Below, in pieces: positions 1 through 8,812 of a stretch of 34,242 nucleotides of DNA. The DNA lies in assembly GCA_031181585.1 (NCBI GenBank), contig JAPSKP010000031.1, positions 1 through 34,242 on the forward strand, in the 5' to 3' direction. Each line of letters opens with the position of its first letter. The stretch's first letter is position 1. A program made the translations under genes and the position numbers. Source of the DNA: Lysinibacillus sp. (lineage in GTDB: Bacteria > Bacillota > Bacilli > Bacillales_A > Planococcaceae). The notes beneath the pieces were generated by a model, which saw nothing but the letters and a program-made list of their open reading frames with translations, searched no databases and was not told the origin of the DNA.

Positions 1-1225
1 CGCCGGATACCTGCTGCAGCGTATTATTCATAGCGGTTCCGTGCGGATTATTTATCGCCGGCAGCTGATTCAATCCATTTGTCATGACAGGCATCATGAC
101 CATTGACATCCCGAACATCCGAAAGGTGTACAGCAGAACAAGAGTAGAATAGGCCGTATTCATGCCGATTCTGCTGAAGTAATAAGATGTTACAACGGTA
201 ATGGTCAGCCCAATTACCGCCAAAACTCTTGCCCCATACTTATCAAAGAGTTTCCCTGTAATGGGAGACATGACCCCCATGACAATCGCTCCCGGAAGCA
301 TCAATAGACCCGACTCCATTGGTGAAATTCCCCGGATGGTCTGTACATAGATGGGCATCAAAATCATCGCTGAAAACATGGCGACGGATATCACGATTGA
401 AATGGCCGATGACAGGGCAAACATCGGATATTTGTAGATGCGAAATTCAAGCATAGGGTCATCCATCCGAAGCTGACGGAGTACAAAGGTAATTAAAGCA
501 AGTGCCCCAATCACAATCGTGCCGTACACGAGGGGGCTATCCCATCCTTTTTCCCCTGCTGAACTAAAGCCATAAAGCAAGCCGCCAAATCCGATGCTTG
601 ATAAAACCAGCGAGATGAAATCAAGCTTAATAGCTCTCTGGGGTGTGATATCTTTTAATTTAAAGACTGCCAAAACTACGGTTAACAGGGCAATTGGCAG
701 AACAAGGTCAAATAACATCCTCCAGCTGTAATGTTCAATCAGCCATCCTGATAGAGTCGGCCCAATCGCTGGAGCAGTAATCATGACAAGACCAAACATC
801 CCCATTGCCGCCCCTCTTTTTTCGACCGGAAATGCGGTAAGCATGACATTCATTAATAATGGCATCATAATCGCCGATCCTGAAGCTTGAATCATCCGAG
901 CCCCTAATAACACACCAAATGCAGGCGCAATACTGGCCAGGAATGTTCCCAAAGTAAATAATGCCATGGCTGTAATGAATAATTTCTTATCAGAAAATCG
1001 CTGAATGAAGAATGCACTCGCCGGTATTAAAATCCCGTTAATAAGCATATAGCCTGTAGACAGCCATTGTACGGCTGTTGCATTCACACCGAATTCTTCC
1101 ATGATGGATGGGAGGGCAACGTTCAGTAATGTTTCATTCAATATCGCAACAAAAGCCCCGATAAATAAAATGGCGATCATGCCATATGGCGGTTTGTTTT
1201 GACCCGTATTGGTTTCCTGCGGCAT
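1..1225 (-). CDS. DHA2-family multidrug MFS exporter (3' end cut by window edge)
   Basis: Proton-driven drug exporter of the 14-helix EmrB/QacA (DHA2) type in the cytoplasmic membrane. The translation begins MPQETNTGQNKPPYG and shows alternating hydrophobic helices. The drug/H+ antiporter motif C is seen around residues 145-165 (ITAPAIGPTLSGWLIEHYSW), and a SDKKLF-type loop follows helix 2. The frame is open to base 2, so the last helices lie outside the window. The ATG at 1225 is preceded by AAGGA at good spacing. The gene starts 62 bp after the helD stop with no obvious terminator between, so co-transcription is likely. LmrB/YhcA-type pumps of Bacillus are the nearest family I recognise; the drug is not predictable. 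Confidence 0.85.
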   Translation of the reverse strand, partial: MPQETNTGQNKPPYGMIAILFIGAFVAILNETLLNVALPSIMEEFGVNATAVQWLSTGYMLINGILIPASAFFIQRFSDKKLFITAMALFTLGTFLASIAPAFGVLLGARMIQASGSAIMMPLLMNVMLTAFPVEKRGAAMGMFGLVMITAPAIGPTLSGWLIEHYSWRMLFDLVLPIALLTVVLAVFKLKDITPQRAIKLDFISLVLSSIGFGGLLYGFSSAGEKGWDSPLVYGTIVIGALALITFVLRQLRMDDPMLEFRIYKYPMFALSSAISIVISVAMFSAMILMPIYVQTIRGISPMESGLLMLPGAIVMGVMSPITGKLFDKYGARVLAVIGLTITVVTSYYFSRIGMNTAYSTLVLLYTFRMFGMSMVMMPVMTNGLNQLPAINNPHGTAMNNTLQQVSG

Positions 1226-1287
1226 ATAGAATCAATCCTTCTTTCTATGTTAAATATAGATTTGTTAATCGGATACACCCGACCGAG

Positions 1288-3624
1288 TCAGACCTGGATG
1301 AAACCTTCCCGCAAAACGTCTTGCAAAAACGGGCTCGGTGCCCCTACGCTGTAAAGCTGCAAATCATGCATTGCTCTCGTGCAGGCGGTGTAGAAAGCTC
1401 GGCGCAGGCTTTCATCACCATAGACATGCTCTGATGCATCATAAATAATGACGGCATCAAATTCGATGCCCTTGGATAAATACGACGGTACGACAACCAC
1501 TCCTTGTTCATATTCAGTCGAGTTGCTTTTCAAGAGTTTAATTCCATCGATGCCGGACAGAGCCCCATATGCACGCAAACTTTCTTCAGCCGATTTGCAT
1601 ATGATCGCAATAGTTTTAAACCCTTGGCTTCGTAAATCCGCGACTTTAGAGGCGATGCAGCTGTGCAGCTGTGCGTGATCGGTTATTTGTTTCAGCTCGG
1701 GCCGCTTGCCGCTGCGATTAAAAGGGATGATCCTTTCGCCGTTTGGAACGAGTCTTCGCGTAAATTCAATGATCGGCTTTGTGGAGCGGTAGCTTCGAGC
1801 TATATTGATCACTTCTGTTTCATCCGGTCCGTACAGGCCAGCAAGCGGTTGAAAATCAGCCATTTCGCTGGCATGGGCAAAGATCGCCTGGTTAAAGTCG
1901 CCGAGGACCGTCATTTTGGACGCAGGAAACAGGCGCTTTAGAAACTCAAATTGAAATGGCGAATAATCCTGTGCCTCATCAACGACGATGTGCTTAATCG
2001 AGCTGTTCGTCTGAAACCCTTGAATCTGCTCCTTCAGATATAAAAACGGGGTAGCATCTTCATAAAGCAGGTGACCTTCATCCAGCATTTTCAGCGTCGC
2101 CTGACAAATATCCGTCCATTCTGCTGGTATCTCCCCTTCTATCCACTGTTTGATCTTTATGGGATCAGTAAAAATCTGTTTGTATATCCCCTTAAAATCG
2201 ACAAAACGCAACGCCCGGATTCGTTTTCGCAGCGGCTTCAGCTTTTTCCGGACAATCAAGCGGGCTAACGCTTCAGGCTCGATTTCATAATCATGAATCG
2301 AATCTTCTTTAAAGCCGCGTTTTTTCGCGAGATAGGCATGTGCCTTATGATATTCCTCATTGCTGAGCAGCTCGATTTCCTCCTGTACCCACGGCTTATT
2401 CCGTTCCGCCTTTTCAGCTTCATTAATTTGCTTAATAAGCCATTCCATCAGCTTTTCAAGTCTGTTATGAAAGCGAAGTGAAGTGTCGCTGCTATAAAAC
2501 CTGTCTGCCATTTGCTGCGCGGAGACAATCGGCTTTCCTCTGAAGACTATGTCCTTAAATAGCATTCCGGATAACTCCAGCGACTTCATGTATGCATGGA
2601 TCGCTTCAAAAAAGCGGACAGATGCTTTGAATTGAATGCCCGTAACCCTTGCCCTGTAGGAAGAGGTATGGTCTGCAGTTAACACGTATTCCAGCTGCCC
2701 GTATGGATTTTCAACTTCAAACTCTTTACTCAGCCGGTGGTCCAAATATTCCTGGAAGGTGACCTGCTGCATATTCTCTTCACCGAGTTCCGGGAGCACA
2801 TTGGACACATAACTGTTAAACATTGAGTTAGGCGAAAACAAAATAATTTGCTCCGCATTTAAATTATCCCGATCTTTGTACAGCAAATAAGCAATCCGCT
2901 GCAGGGCAGCCGATGTCTTGCCGCTCCCAGCCGCACCGTGAACAATGAGCAGCCTTCCGCGATCATGACGGATGATCCGGTTTTGATCCTGTTGAATGGT
3001 AGCTACAATATTGTGCATATGTTTGTCAGTACCCTTGCCCAGAACCTCCTGCAGGATCTCATCCCCAATGGTGAGACTTGTATCGAACATGGACTGCAAA
3101 ACGCCGCCGCGGATAAGATATTGCCACTTCTTCTCCAATGTGCCCTGGATTGTGCCTCCCGGTGTTTCATACTTGGCGGGACCGGGCTGGTAATCATAGT
3201 AGACACTGGAGATCGGTGCCCTCCAATCGTAAATAAGGAAATTTTCGCCGCTGGCATCCCTTAGCGAGCTGATCCCAATATAGATTTGATCCTGATCTGA
3301 TGAACCTTCTTCCATAAAATCAATACGGCCGAAGTAGGGAACCTCCTCCATCCTTCGCAGCGTGGACAAGCGCTTGGATGCATGTCTGTGGGTGCTTTGG
3401 CTGACCGAAAGAGCTTGAGCCTCCTGCCTCAACCCGATGATGGTCTCCAGGTAATCATCAAAGGTATCAATATTCACCTTGACTTCATCCCAAAAGTGTT
3501 TGCGGATATGAACCACTTCGTTTTTACGCCTGGAGGTTTCCTCTTCCAATCTGCTGACTTCCTCCGCAATTGTCCCCATGACACTGTCCAATCGTACTTG
3601 CTCCTGCTGAAGTTTCGAATTCAT
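1288..3624 (-). CDS. helD: HelD, RNA polymerase recycling motor (superfamily 1 helicase-like ATPase)
   Basis: HelD binds RNA polymerase and uses ATP to free stalled or post-termination enzyme from nucleic acid. The 778-residue protein has the usual length. It has an N-terminal coiled coil (about 1-90, the secondary-channel arm), the IYDWRAPISSVYYDY block (131-145) typical of HelD, a Walker A GAAGSGKT (230-237), a Walker B/motif II VVDEAQD about two thirds along, and a C-terminal UvrD-like domain with SKGIEFDAV. An ORF can start at a GTG at 3633, but that codon overlaps the AAGGAG ribosome binding site. The ATG at 3624, 8 nt after GGAG, is the better start. An exporter gene follows. HelD-type proteins are linked to rifamycin tolerance in several groups; whether this one is cannot be seen here. 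Confidence 0.93.
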   Translation of the reverse strand: MNSKLQQEQVRLDSVMGTIAEEVSRLEEETSRRKNEVVHIRKHFWDEVKVNIDTFDDYLETIIGLRQEAQALSVSQSTHRHASKRLSTLRRMEEVPYFGRIDFMEEGSSDQDQIYIGISSLRDASGENFLIYDWRAPISSVYYDYQPGPAKYETPGGTIQGTLEKKWQYLIRGGVLQSMFDTSLTIGDEILQEVLGKGTDKHMHNIVATIQQDQNRIIRHDRGRLLIVHGAAGSGKTSAALQRIAYLLYKDRDNLNAEQIILFSPNSMFNSYVSNVLPELGEENMQQVTFQEYLDHRLSKEFEVENPYGQLEYVLTADHTSSYRARVTGIQFKASVRFFEAIHAYMKSLELSGMLFKDIVFRGKPIVSAQQMADRFYSSDTSLRFHNRLEKLMEWLIKQINEAEKAERNKPWVQEEIELLSNEEYHKAHAYLAKKRGFKEDSIHDYEIEPEALARLIVRKKLKPLRKRIRALRFVDFKGIYKQIFTDPIKIKQWIEGEIPAEWTDICQATLKMLDEGHLLYEDATPFLYLKEQIQGFQTNSSIKHIVVDEAQDYSPFQFEFLKRLFPASKMTVLGDFNQAIFAHASEMADFQPLAGLYGPDETEVINIARSYRSTKPIIEFTRRLVPNGERIIPFNRSGKRPELKQITDHAQLHSCIASKVADLRSQGFKTIAIICKSAEESLRAYGALSGIDGIKLLKSNSTEYEQGVVVVPSYLSKGIEFDAVIIYDASEHVYGDESLRRAFYTACTRAMHDLQLYSVGAPSPFLQDVLREGFIQV

Positions 3625-3657
3625 AGCAAACACTCCTTAAAAAAATTTATAAAAGGG

Positions 3658-3687
3658 TTGACAAACGAATTGATTGCATTATATAAT
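3658..3687 (+). promoter_or_regulatory. Near-consensus sigma-A promoter of an orphan transcript
   Basis: TTGACA (3658-3663) and TATAAT (3682-3687) are separated by 18 bp. This is one of the best sigma-A matches in the window. It points right, away from helD, and no protein gene with a ribosome binding site follows before the terminator at 3805-3850. The region also holds the upstream part of helD on the other strand, so the two promoters must be close or overlapping. Confidence 0.7.
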
Positions 3688-3693
3688 TAAGAT

Positions 3694-3850
3694 AGGGAAA
3701 ATATATTTATTTTTTATTACATAATGCACATCTATATAAATTTACCACAGGGTTTCACTTTTTTCAATGGTTTTTACTTAATTCTTTGATTGTCGATTTT
3801 CGACAGAGCCGTATTTAACGTTCCCCAATGTTAAGTACGGCTCTTTTAAT
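3694..3850 (+). ncRNA. Candidate small RNA between helD and citS
   Basis: Predicted transcript of about 155 nt from the strong promoter at 3658-3687 to the intrinsic terminator at 3805-3850. It contains a small hairpin GTCGA-TTT-TCGAC (3792-3804) just before the terminator stem. Its only ORF of note (3724-3789, 21 codons) has no ribosome binding site. It could be a trans-acting sRNA, or an attenuated leader for the citS gene 240 nt downstream. I do not recognise it as a known RNA family. Confidence 0.45.
3805..3850 (+). terminator. Strong intrinsic terminator with no upstream gene
   Basis: Fifteen base pairs (one G-U) form between 3805-3819 and 3830-3844 around a 10-nt loop, followed by a T-rich tail (TTTTAATTTT). 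The arms are AGAGCCGTATTTAAC and GTTAAGTACGGCTCT. The T tail is on the plus side only, so it does not serve helD, which points the other way. Confidence 0.8.
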
Positions 3851-4027
3851 TTTATTTACCCCCTATCTTTATTTGTACTGATCCCCTCCCCGTTAACCAT
3901 CAGGACAATTTCTTAATAGCTTCCCCATCCGTTACATTGTTAACGAATAGTATGGCCTTTTAAGGAGAGATCACCAGTCTTGTCCTGCATCCAAAGCTTT
4001 ATTCATTTAAAGTAAGTGAACTTTACC

Positions 4028-4056
4028 TTGCCGAAAGCATTTGCCTCCTTTAATCT
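4028..4056 (+). promoter_or_regulatory. Probable citS promoter
   Basis: TTGCCG (4028-4033) and TAATCT (4051-4056) are 17 bp apart and end 33 bp before the proposed citS start. The match is moderate. Confidence 0.4.
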
Positions 4057-4089
4057 AGTAGTAAAATAAAATTGCTAGAGGTGGCCATT

Positions 4090-5712
4090 TTGTCGAAACC
4101 TTTTAAATTTAAGCAGCCTGGGCTTTTCGGGCAAATGGTTCTGCTCGTGCTTACTGTACTCTTAATTTGCATCTTGTTAATTATCATTTCCTTTTCATCC
4201 ATTATTGACCAAATGATTGAGAAAACCACCGGACAGCAGGCGCTGACAGTTGCGGAATTGGTTGCCGAAAACGATTCCATCATCGATGCGTTTAATACAG
4301 ATCATCCAGCACAAATGATTCAGCCTATTGCCGAGAAGCTTAGAGAGCGGACAGGCGCTGATTATATTGTAATAGCGAACGGGGATGGTATTCGTTATTC
4401 CCATCCCTATCCGAATCAAATTGGCAGGGCTACAGAAACAAGCAATAAAGCCCCGCTGGCAGGAGATTCTATTGTTTTTATTGGAAACGGCGTTTTAGGA
4501 GAAGCAGTTAAAGCGAAAACACCCATTTATGATGAGTCAGGTAAGATTATCGGTGTTTCTTCCGTTGGCTTCTTGACGAATGAAGTAGAAGGAAAAATTT
4601 TTGTCTATCAATTGCGGGTAGCCGGTTTCGGAGGACTTGCCCTTCTCATTGGCATACCAGGAGCCTTTTATATCGCCCGCCGTGTCAAGAAGCTTATATT
4701 TAATCTGGAGCCAGAGGAAATTTCTCACGCCTTCTCTGAAAAGCAGGCAATTCTGGAATCAATCGGGGATGCCACGCTTGCTATCAGCCCTGATCTAAAA
4801 ATTTTATCAGCCAATAAAAAAGCGCGCAGCATTTTAGGTGAGCATGCAAAAGATACGCTGACTGAGCTGCATTTGAAAGCGCTTATACAAAATGCATTGG
4901 AGAATCCCAACCTTTTCATCCAGAAACAAGTACTCATAAACAACTCGATATACATTGTAGACATATCGCCCATCCAGGCTGAAGAAACGGCAATAACAGG
5001 ATTCGTCCTGACTATTCGCCCCTTCTCTGAAGTTGAAGATTTGGCGAATGAACTTATTGAAATCCGGCAGCATGCCAACCATATTCGGGCGCAGACCCAT
5101 GAATATTTAAATAAACTGAACACATTAAACGGTCTCCTGCTATTGGAGCGTTACGAAGAAGCAAAAGCGCTTATGAAGATGGAAGTGCAAGAACTGCAGC
5201 AAACTGTCACCTTTTTAATGTCTACAATTAAAGATCCTTTGATTGTTGCCCTTCTTCTAGGGAAAGTGAACCGTGCCAAAGAAATGAAAGTATTGATCAC
5301 ATTTGACGAAAACAGCCAGTGGTTAGACTTCCCTGACACCATACAGAGCGAACATGTCGTGACAGTGGTTGGTAATTTGATTGATAATGCTCTAGAAGCA
5401 TCTTCTGCATGGAAAGGAAAAAGCGCCACTGTCCACCTGTCCTTTACAGACTACGGAGACGAGCTGATTATGGATATTGAAGACAATGGCAAAGGCATGA
5501 CCTCTGAAGAAGAAGCTTACTTTTTTACAGAAGGAGCGACAACCAAAAATGACCCCCAGCATGGTCTGGGCCTGACCATTATGCAGCATGCATTGAGCCA
5601 GCTTGGCGGGGAATGGTATCGTACAGATCGTTCAGAAGGAACATGTATGACAATCGCCATTCCAAAAGCTAATCCTGATTTCACAACTGCGAAGGAGAGA
5701 GAAAAATCATGA
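4090..5712 (+). CDS. citS: Citrate/dicarboxylate sensor histidine kinase (CitA/DcuS family)
   Basis: Membrane sensor kinase that detects citrate or a related di/tricarboxylate outside the cell and phosphorylates the partner regulator encoded next. In order it has a membrane segment (about 16-38), an extracytoplasmic PAS-like ligand domain (about 40-175), a second membrane segment (about 177-197), a cytoplasmic PAS (about 215-310), a SpoB-type dimerisation helix with phospho-acceptor His337 in AQTHEYLNKL, and an HATPase with N-box NLIDNALEAS (Asn433), DNGKGM (465-470) and GLGL (492-495). The frame is open from a TTG at 4072, but the TTG at 4090 has GAGGTGG at the right distance and begins MSKPFK, so I prefer it. 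It overlaps the regulator gene by 4 bp. Citrate is inferred from the transporter next door; malate or fumarate sensors look similar. Confidence 0.85.
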   Translation: MSKPFKFKQPGLFGQMVLLVLTVLLICILLIIISFSSIIDQMIEKTTGQQALTVAELVAENDSIIDAFNTDHPAQMIQPIAEKLRERTGADYIVIANGDGIRYSHPYPNQIGRATETSNKAPLAGDSIVFIGNGVLGEAVKAKTPIYDESGKIIGVSSVGFLTNEVEGKIFVYQLRVAGFGGLALLIGIPGAFYIARRVKKLIFNLEPEEISHAFSEKQAILESIGDATLAISPDLKILSANKKARSILGEHAKDTLTELHLKALIQNALENPNLFIQKQVLINNSIYIVDISPIQAEETAITGFVLTIRPFSEVEDLANELIEIRQHANHIRAQTHEYLNKLNTLNGLLLLERYEEAKALMKMEVQELQQTVTFLMSTIKDPLIVALLLGKVNRAKEMKVLITFDENSQWLDFPDTIQSEHVVTVVGNLIDNALEASSAWKGKSATVHLSFTDYGDELIMDIEDNGKGMTSEEEAYFFTEGATTKNDPQHGLGLTIMQHALSQLGGEWYRTDRSEGTCMTIAIPKANPDFTTAKEREKS

Positions 5713-6404
5713 CTAACCCATCCATCGGGGTGCTGATCGTTGAAGATGACCCTGTCGCTTCGTCTGTATATGAACAGCTTATTCAAAACAGAAAAGATTT
5801 CACTGTCATCGGAAAAGCACAAACAGCTTCAGAAACCATTCAATTGCTAAACGTTATCACTCCCGACCTGATCCTGCTCGATGTTCATCTGCCAGATGCA
5901 AATGGAATTGATTTGCTATTTCAAATCAAACACGCACACCGTCATGTAGATATCATTATGATAACCGCTTCCAATGATGCCAAAACAGTAAGAGACGCCA
6001 TGCGTGGAGGAGCATATAGCTATCTGCTGAAACCGATTATGGTTGACAGCTTTTTTTCAACATTTGAAGAGTACAGCCAAACGAGGCATGCCCGGCAAAC
6101 AAATGCCCATATCAAACAAGATGAAATACAGCGGCTCTTTCAAAAAAACACTCCAGCTGCCGAGACAAAGCACGAGGCCGAGAATTTGCCAAAAGGCATC
6201 GACAAACACACACTCCGCAAAGTTACACAAGCAATGAAAGCTGCATCCACAAGCCTAAACGCTGAAGAAGTAGGGTTGCAAATCGGAGCAAGCCACTCCA
6301 CGGCAAGGCGCTATTTAGAGTATCTGGTTTCTATTAACTTGGTGGAAGTCGATATTGTCTATGGCAGCGTGGGCCGTCCGGAACGCCGATACAAACAACC
6401 TTAG
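5709..6404 (+). CDS. citT: Citrate-type response regulator (CitT/DctR/MalR family)
   Basis: DNA-binding partner of the preceding kinase. The receiver domain (1-125) has the acidic pair Asp13/Asp14, phospho-acceptor Asp58 in LILLDVHLPD, Thr86 and Lys108. The C-terminal part (about 160-225) carries the helix-turn-helix typical of this family and ends SVGRPERRYK, as in DctR/CitB-type regulators. Its ATG lies inside the kinase stop (ATGA), with AAGGAGAG upstream, so the two are translationally coupled. The stop codon is inside the first arm of the terminator that closes the operon. The likely target is the transporter promoter at 6.55-6.68 kb. Confidence 0.87.
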   Translation: MTNPSIGVLIVEDDPVASSVYEQLIQNRKDFTVIGKAQTASETIQLLNVITPDLILLDVHLPDANGIDLLFQIKHAHRHVDIIMITASNDAKTVRDAMRGGAYSYLLKPIMVDSFFSTFEEYSQTRHARQTNAHIKQDEIQRLFQKNTPAAETKHEAENLPKGIDKHTLRKVTQAMKAASTSLNAEEVGLQIGASHSTARRYLEYLVSINLVEVDIVYGSVGRPERRYKQP

Positions 6405-6437
6405 CAAGCCCTCTTATAAAGGGGCTTGCTTTTTTTA
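6403..6437 (+). terminator. Terminator of the citST operon
   Basis: Nine base pairs, AGCAAGCCC (6403-6411) with GGGCTTGCT (6422-6430), followed by a run of seven T. The transporter gene downstream is therefore a separate transcription unit. Confidence 0.88.
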
Positions 6438-6552
6438 GCTATGTCTTAAAGAAAGCTTCTATAGGATAAACATTGCCTGACCAAGAAGTTCAGTTTAAGG
6501 AGAAAGCTCCTAGTGAATGATAGATATCTAACATATTACGGTATTTCTCTTA

Positions 6553-6573
6553 TTTTCATAAAAAGTATGAAAA
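6553..6573. promoter_or_regulatory. Candidate CitT operator: inverted repeat before the transporter gene
   Basis: TTTTCATA (6553-6560) and TATGAAAA (6566-6573) form a perfect 8-bp inverted repeat around AAAAG, followed by a further half-like TTATGAAAC. It sits just upstream of a weak promoter-like pair (TTGCTT 6585-6590, ACTAAT 6608-6613), where an activator of this family would bind. Assignment to CitT is inferred from position. Confidence 0.4.
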
Positions 6574-6651
6574 TTATGAAACTATTGCTTTTTATTCAAA
6601 TAAAACAACTAATCTATTCTTACGAGAGCAGCCCTGTTAAAGTAATTCGAA

Positions 6652-6665
6652 AGGAAGCGCTTACA
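6652..6665 (+). promoter_or_regulatory. cre-like site (CcpA catabolite repression)
   Basis: AGGAAGCGCTTACA matches the cre pattern TGAAAGCGCTTACA at 12 of 14 positions, with mismatches at positions 1 and 3 and the central AAGCGCTT intact. It lies between the promoter region and the ATG at 6685, where bound CcpA would block elongation. Citrate transporters of Bacillus are known to be under glucose repression. Confidence 0.55.
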
Positions 6666-6684
6666 ACTATTTAGGAGGGTTCAT

Positions 6685-8010
6685 ATGCTCGCGTTGCTTG
6701 GATATATTATGGTTGCTGTTTTTATGGCTTTAATTATGACAAAACGAATGTCTGCACTACTGGCATTAATTATTGTACCAATTGTCTTTGCTTTAATTGG
6801 AGGTTTTTATACCGGAATCGGGGAGATGATGCTCGAAGGGATAAAGCAAGTTGCTCCTACAGGCGTTATGCTTGTGTTTGCTATCCTTTATTTCGGTATC
6901 ATGATTGATGCCGGCTTATTTGAACCAATTGTGAATACGATTTTGCGGATTGTAAAAGGGGATCCGCTAAAGATTGCCCTCGGAACAGTTGCTCTCGCGT
7001 CACTTGTTGCCCTGGACGGAGATGGGACAACAACATTTATTATTACTGTCACAGCCATGCTGCCTCTATACAAAAAGCTAAATATGAATTTATACATGCT
7101 CTCAACACTCGCACTTCTCTCCATCGGCGTCATGAACATGACACCATGGGGCGGACCGACAGCCCGAGTCATCAGTTCTTTGCAGCTCACAACCGAGGAA
7201 GTATTCCTTCCGCTTATTCCTGTAATGGCAGCTGGAATAGCCTTTGCCTTTCTCGTTGCTTGGCATTTTGGATTAAAGGAACGGAAACGGATTGGGATCT
7301 TCAAAATGGATGATCCAATTGCCAGTGAGATTCAAGCGGCAAAGGAACAAACCGCTGCCGCTATAGATCATGGAGAAAAGTCCGCAGAGCTGCAGCGTCC
7401 AAAGTTAATTTGGGTTAACGCCGGACTGACAATAGGCCTGCTGATTGCCTTAATTGCCGGATTGCTGCCTCTCCCTGTTCTATTTATGTTAGGGTTCGCG
7501 ATTGCGGCGATGATCAACTATCCAAACCTGGTACAGCAAAAAGAACGCATTGCCGCCCATGCTGGAAATGTTCTCGCAGTGGTCGCATTAGTCTTTGCCT
7601 CTGGTATATTCACAGGAATCATGAACGGGACTGGAATGGTAGATGCAATGGCGACAGCACTTGTTCAAGTCATTCCAGAACAATTGGGAACCCAGCTGCC
7701 TTTAATTACAGCTATCACGAGCATGCCATTTACGTATTTCATGGCAAACGATCCCTATTACTATGGAATTATCCCGATCATTGGAGAAACTGCTGCCAGC
7801 TACAATATTCCTATGGCTGAAATTGCCCGTGCATCAGTACTCGGCCAGCCCGCTCACGTGTTAAGCCCGCTCTATGCCGCAGGTTACCTTCTAGTCGGCA
7901 TGATCGGAATTGACTATGGCCAGAATCAGCGTTTTGCTTTAAAATGGGCAGTTGGCTCTTCAGTATTTATGATTATTGCTGCCATTGCATTTGGCGTTAT
8001 TTCGATTTAA
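6685..8010 (+). CDS. CitMHS-family metal-citrate:proton symporter
   Basis: Secondary transporter for citrate complexed to a divalent metal, in the cytoplasmic membrane. The 441 residues form about 12 hydrophobic segments. Family signatures are the start MLALLGYIMVAVFMALIMTK, VALDGDGTTTFIIT (about 110-123), NMTPWGGPTARV (about 150-161) and AHVLSPLYAAGYLL near the end. These match CitM/CitH of Bacillus subtilis, but I cannot say whether the Mg (CitM) or Ca (CitH) type is meant. GGAGG precedes the ATG at 6685. The neighbouring CitST-type pair, the upstream dyad and the cre-like box suggest citrate induction with glucose repression. Confidence 0.88.
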   Translation: MLALLGYIMVAVFMALIMTKRMSALLALIIVPIVFALIGGFYTGIGEMMLEGIKQVAPTGVMLVFAILYFGIMIDAGLFEPIVNTILRIVKGDPLKIALGTVALASLVALDGDGTTTFIITVTAMLPLYKKLNMNLYMLSTLALLSIGVMNMTPWGGPTARVISSLQLTTEEVFLPLIPVMAAGIAFAFLVAWHFGLKERKRIGIFKMDDPIASEIQAAKEQTAAAIDHGEKSAELQRPKLIWVNAGLTIGLLIALIAGLLPLPVLFMLGFAIAAMINYPNLVQQKERIAAHAGNVLAVVALVFASGIFTGIMNGTGMVDAMATALVQVIPEQLGTQLPLITAITSMPFTYFMANDPYYYGIIPIIGETAASYNIPMAEIARASVLGQPAHVLSPLYAAGYLLVGMIGIDYGQNQRFALKWAVGSSVFMIIAAIAFGVISI

Positions 8011-8014
8011 TAGT

Positions 8015-8045
8015 TAGGGTGATGCATATTATTTGTATCACCCTA
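8015..8045 (+). terminator. Hairpin after the citrate transporter gene
   Basis: TAGGGTGAT (8015-8023) pairs with ATCACCCTA (8037-8045) starting 4 bp after the stop codon. There is no clear T run, so it is a weak terminator or an mRNA 3' end stabiliser. Confidence 0.5.
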
Positions 8046-8377
8046 TAAATCTGCAAAGCATCCTATAGTTTAAATATAATTCTACATAAATCTTATTTAA
8101 CATTATTTATTTTACAGCTATAAAATGAACCAAAGTCAGATGCTGCGTTTTATGTTTTTTACGCGATTTAAGTAATGATCGTCTACTGTTTTAAATGTTT
8201 GTTATAAAAGTACATCTAAATATAGAATAAACCTTCAAGTCCTTATGTTCCCCTTTAACATAAATTACTCTTCTGCTTATACCTTTAAAAGACATACCTA
8301 ACTTTTTTGTTCAACAAAAAGAAAACCACCTATTGGCAGCTGAATTTTACGATAGTCCTTTTGCTTCACAATGAGAG
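8046..8377. other. AT-rich intergenic stretch without a gene; ends with a degenerate terminator
   Basis: No ORF with a ribosome binding site is visible. At 8312-8341, read on the minus strand, AGCTGCC (8341-8335) can pair with GGTGGTT (8330-8324, three G-U pairs) and is followed by a T-rich run. This is a weakened copy of the AGCTGCC hairpin type used by the genes further right, and it probably terminates the Nudix gene at 8378-8812. Confidence 0.5.
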
Positions 8378-8812
8378 TCATGTCAATTGAATTGGAATCA
8401 GTGCCTCGGCTTTCTTAATATTTTCTTTTAAGTAAATAGGTGATTTTGGGTGGTTTAAAATTTCTTCTGAAGTTAACCAAAACACCTTTTCTACCTCATC
8501 AGGAATAATAGGTAACGCCTCACCAGATTCATATTCGCAAAGAAAAACAACATCCACCACATTTTGACCAGTATCTGTTACAAAAGAGGTGCTATTTACA
8601 TAAGTTAAACTGTCTTTTACTTTTACACCGACTTCTTCTAAAATTTCACGTTTTACAGTTCTTTCTAGTATATTAGATGAACTTCCTTCTATATCCACCT
8701 TACCTCCAACTAGGGAAAGCAGACCTCCAGCGTGTTCCTCTTTTTTACTTCTTTCAATTATTAGCCACTTGTCATTTTTCCTTATAGCACCTTCAACATT
8801 TACAATAAACAT
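8378..8812 (-). CDS. Nudix hydrolase (variant Nudix box)
   Basis: Hydrolase of a nucleoside diphosphate linked to another group X. The single Nudix domain of 144 residues has GGK at 36-38 and the catalytic core REILEEVG at 55-62, which supplies the metal-binding glutamates. The first half of the box is irregular: the spacing between GGK and REILEEVG differs by a few residues from the standard G-x5-E-x7-R pattern. The ATG at 8812 has a G-rich GGGGGA upstream. It is monocistronic. The substrate cannot be predicted from the sequence. Confidence 0.8.
   Translation of the reverse strand: MFIVNVEGAIRKNDKWLIIERSKKEEHAGGLLSLVGGKVDIEGSSSNILERTVKREILEEVGVKVKDSLTYVNSTSFVTDTGQNVVDVVFLCEYESGEALPIIPDEVEKVFWLTSEEILNHPKSPIYLKENIKKAEALIPIQLT

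Noticed and set aside
1186-1434. Plus-strand frame opposite the exporter start and helD end
   Set aside because: Antisense shadow of two well-supported genes, with no ribosome binding site.
3724-3789. 21-codon ORF inside the candidate small RNA
   Set aside because: No ribosome binding site before the ATG; the AT-rich sequence explains the open frame.
8046-8377. Possible riboswitch or small RNA after the citrate transporter
   Set aside because: Only weak AT-rich pairing is visible, with no promoter-terminator pair.
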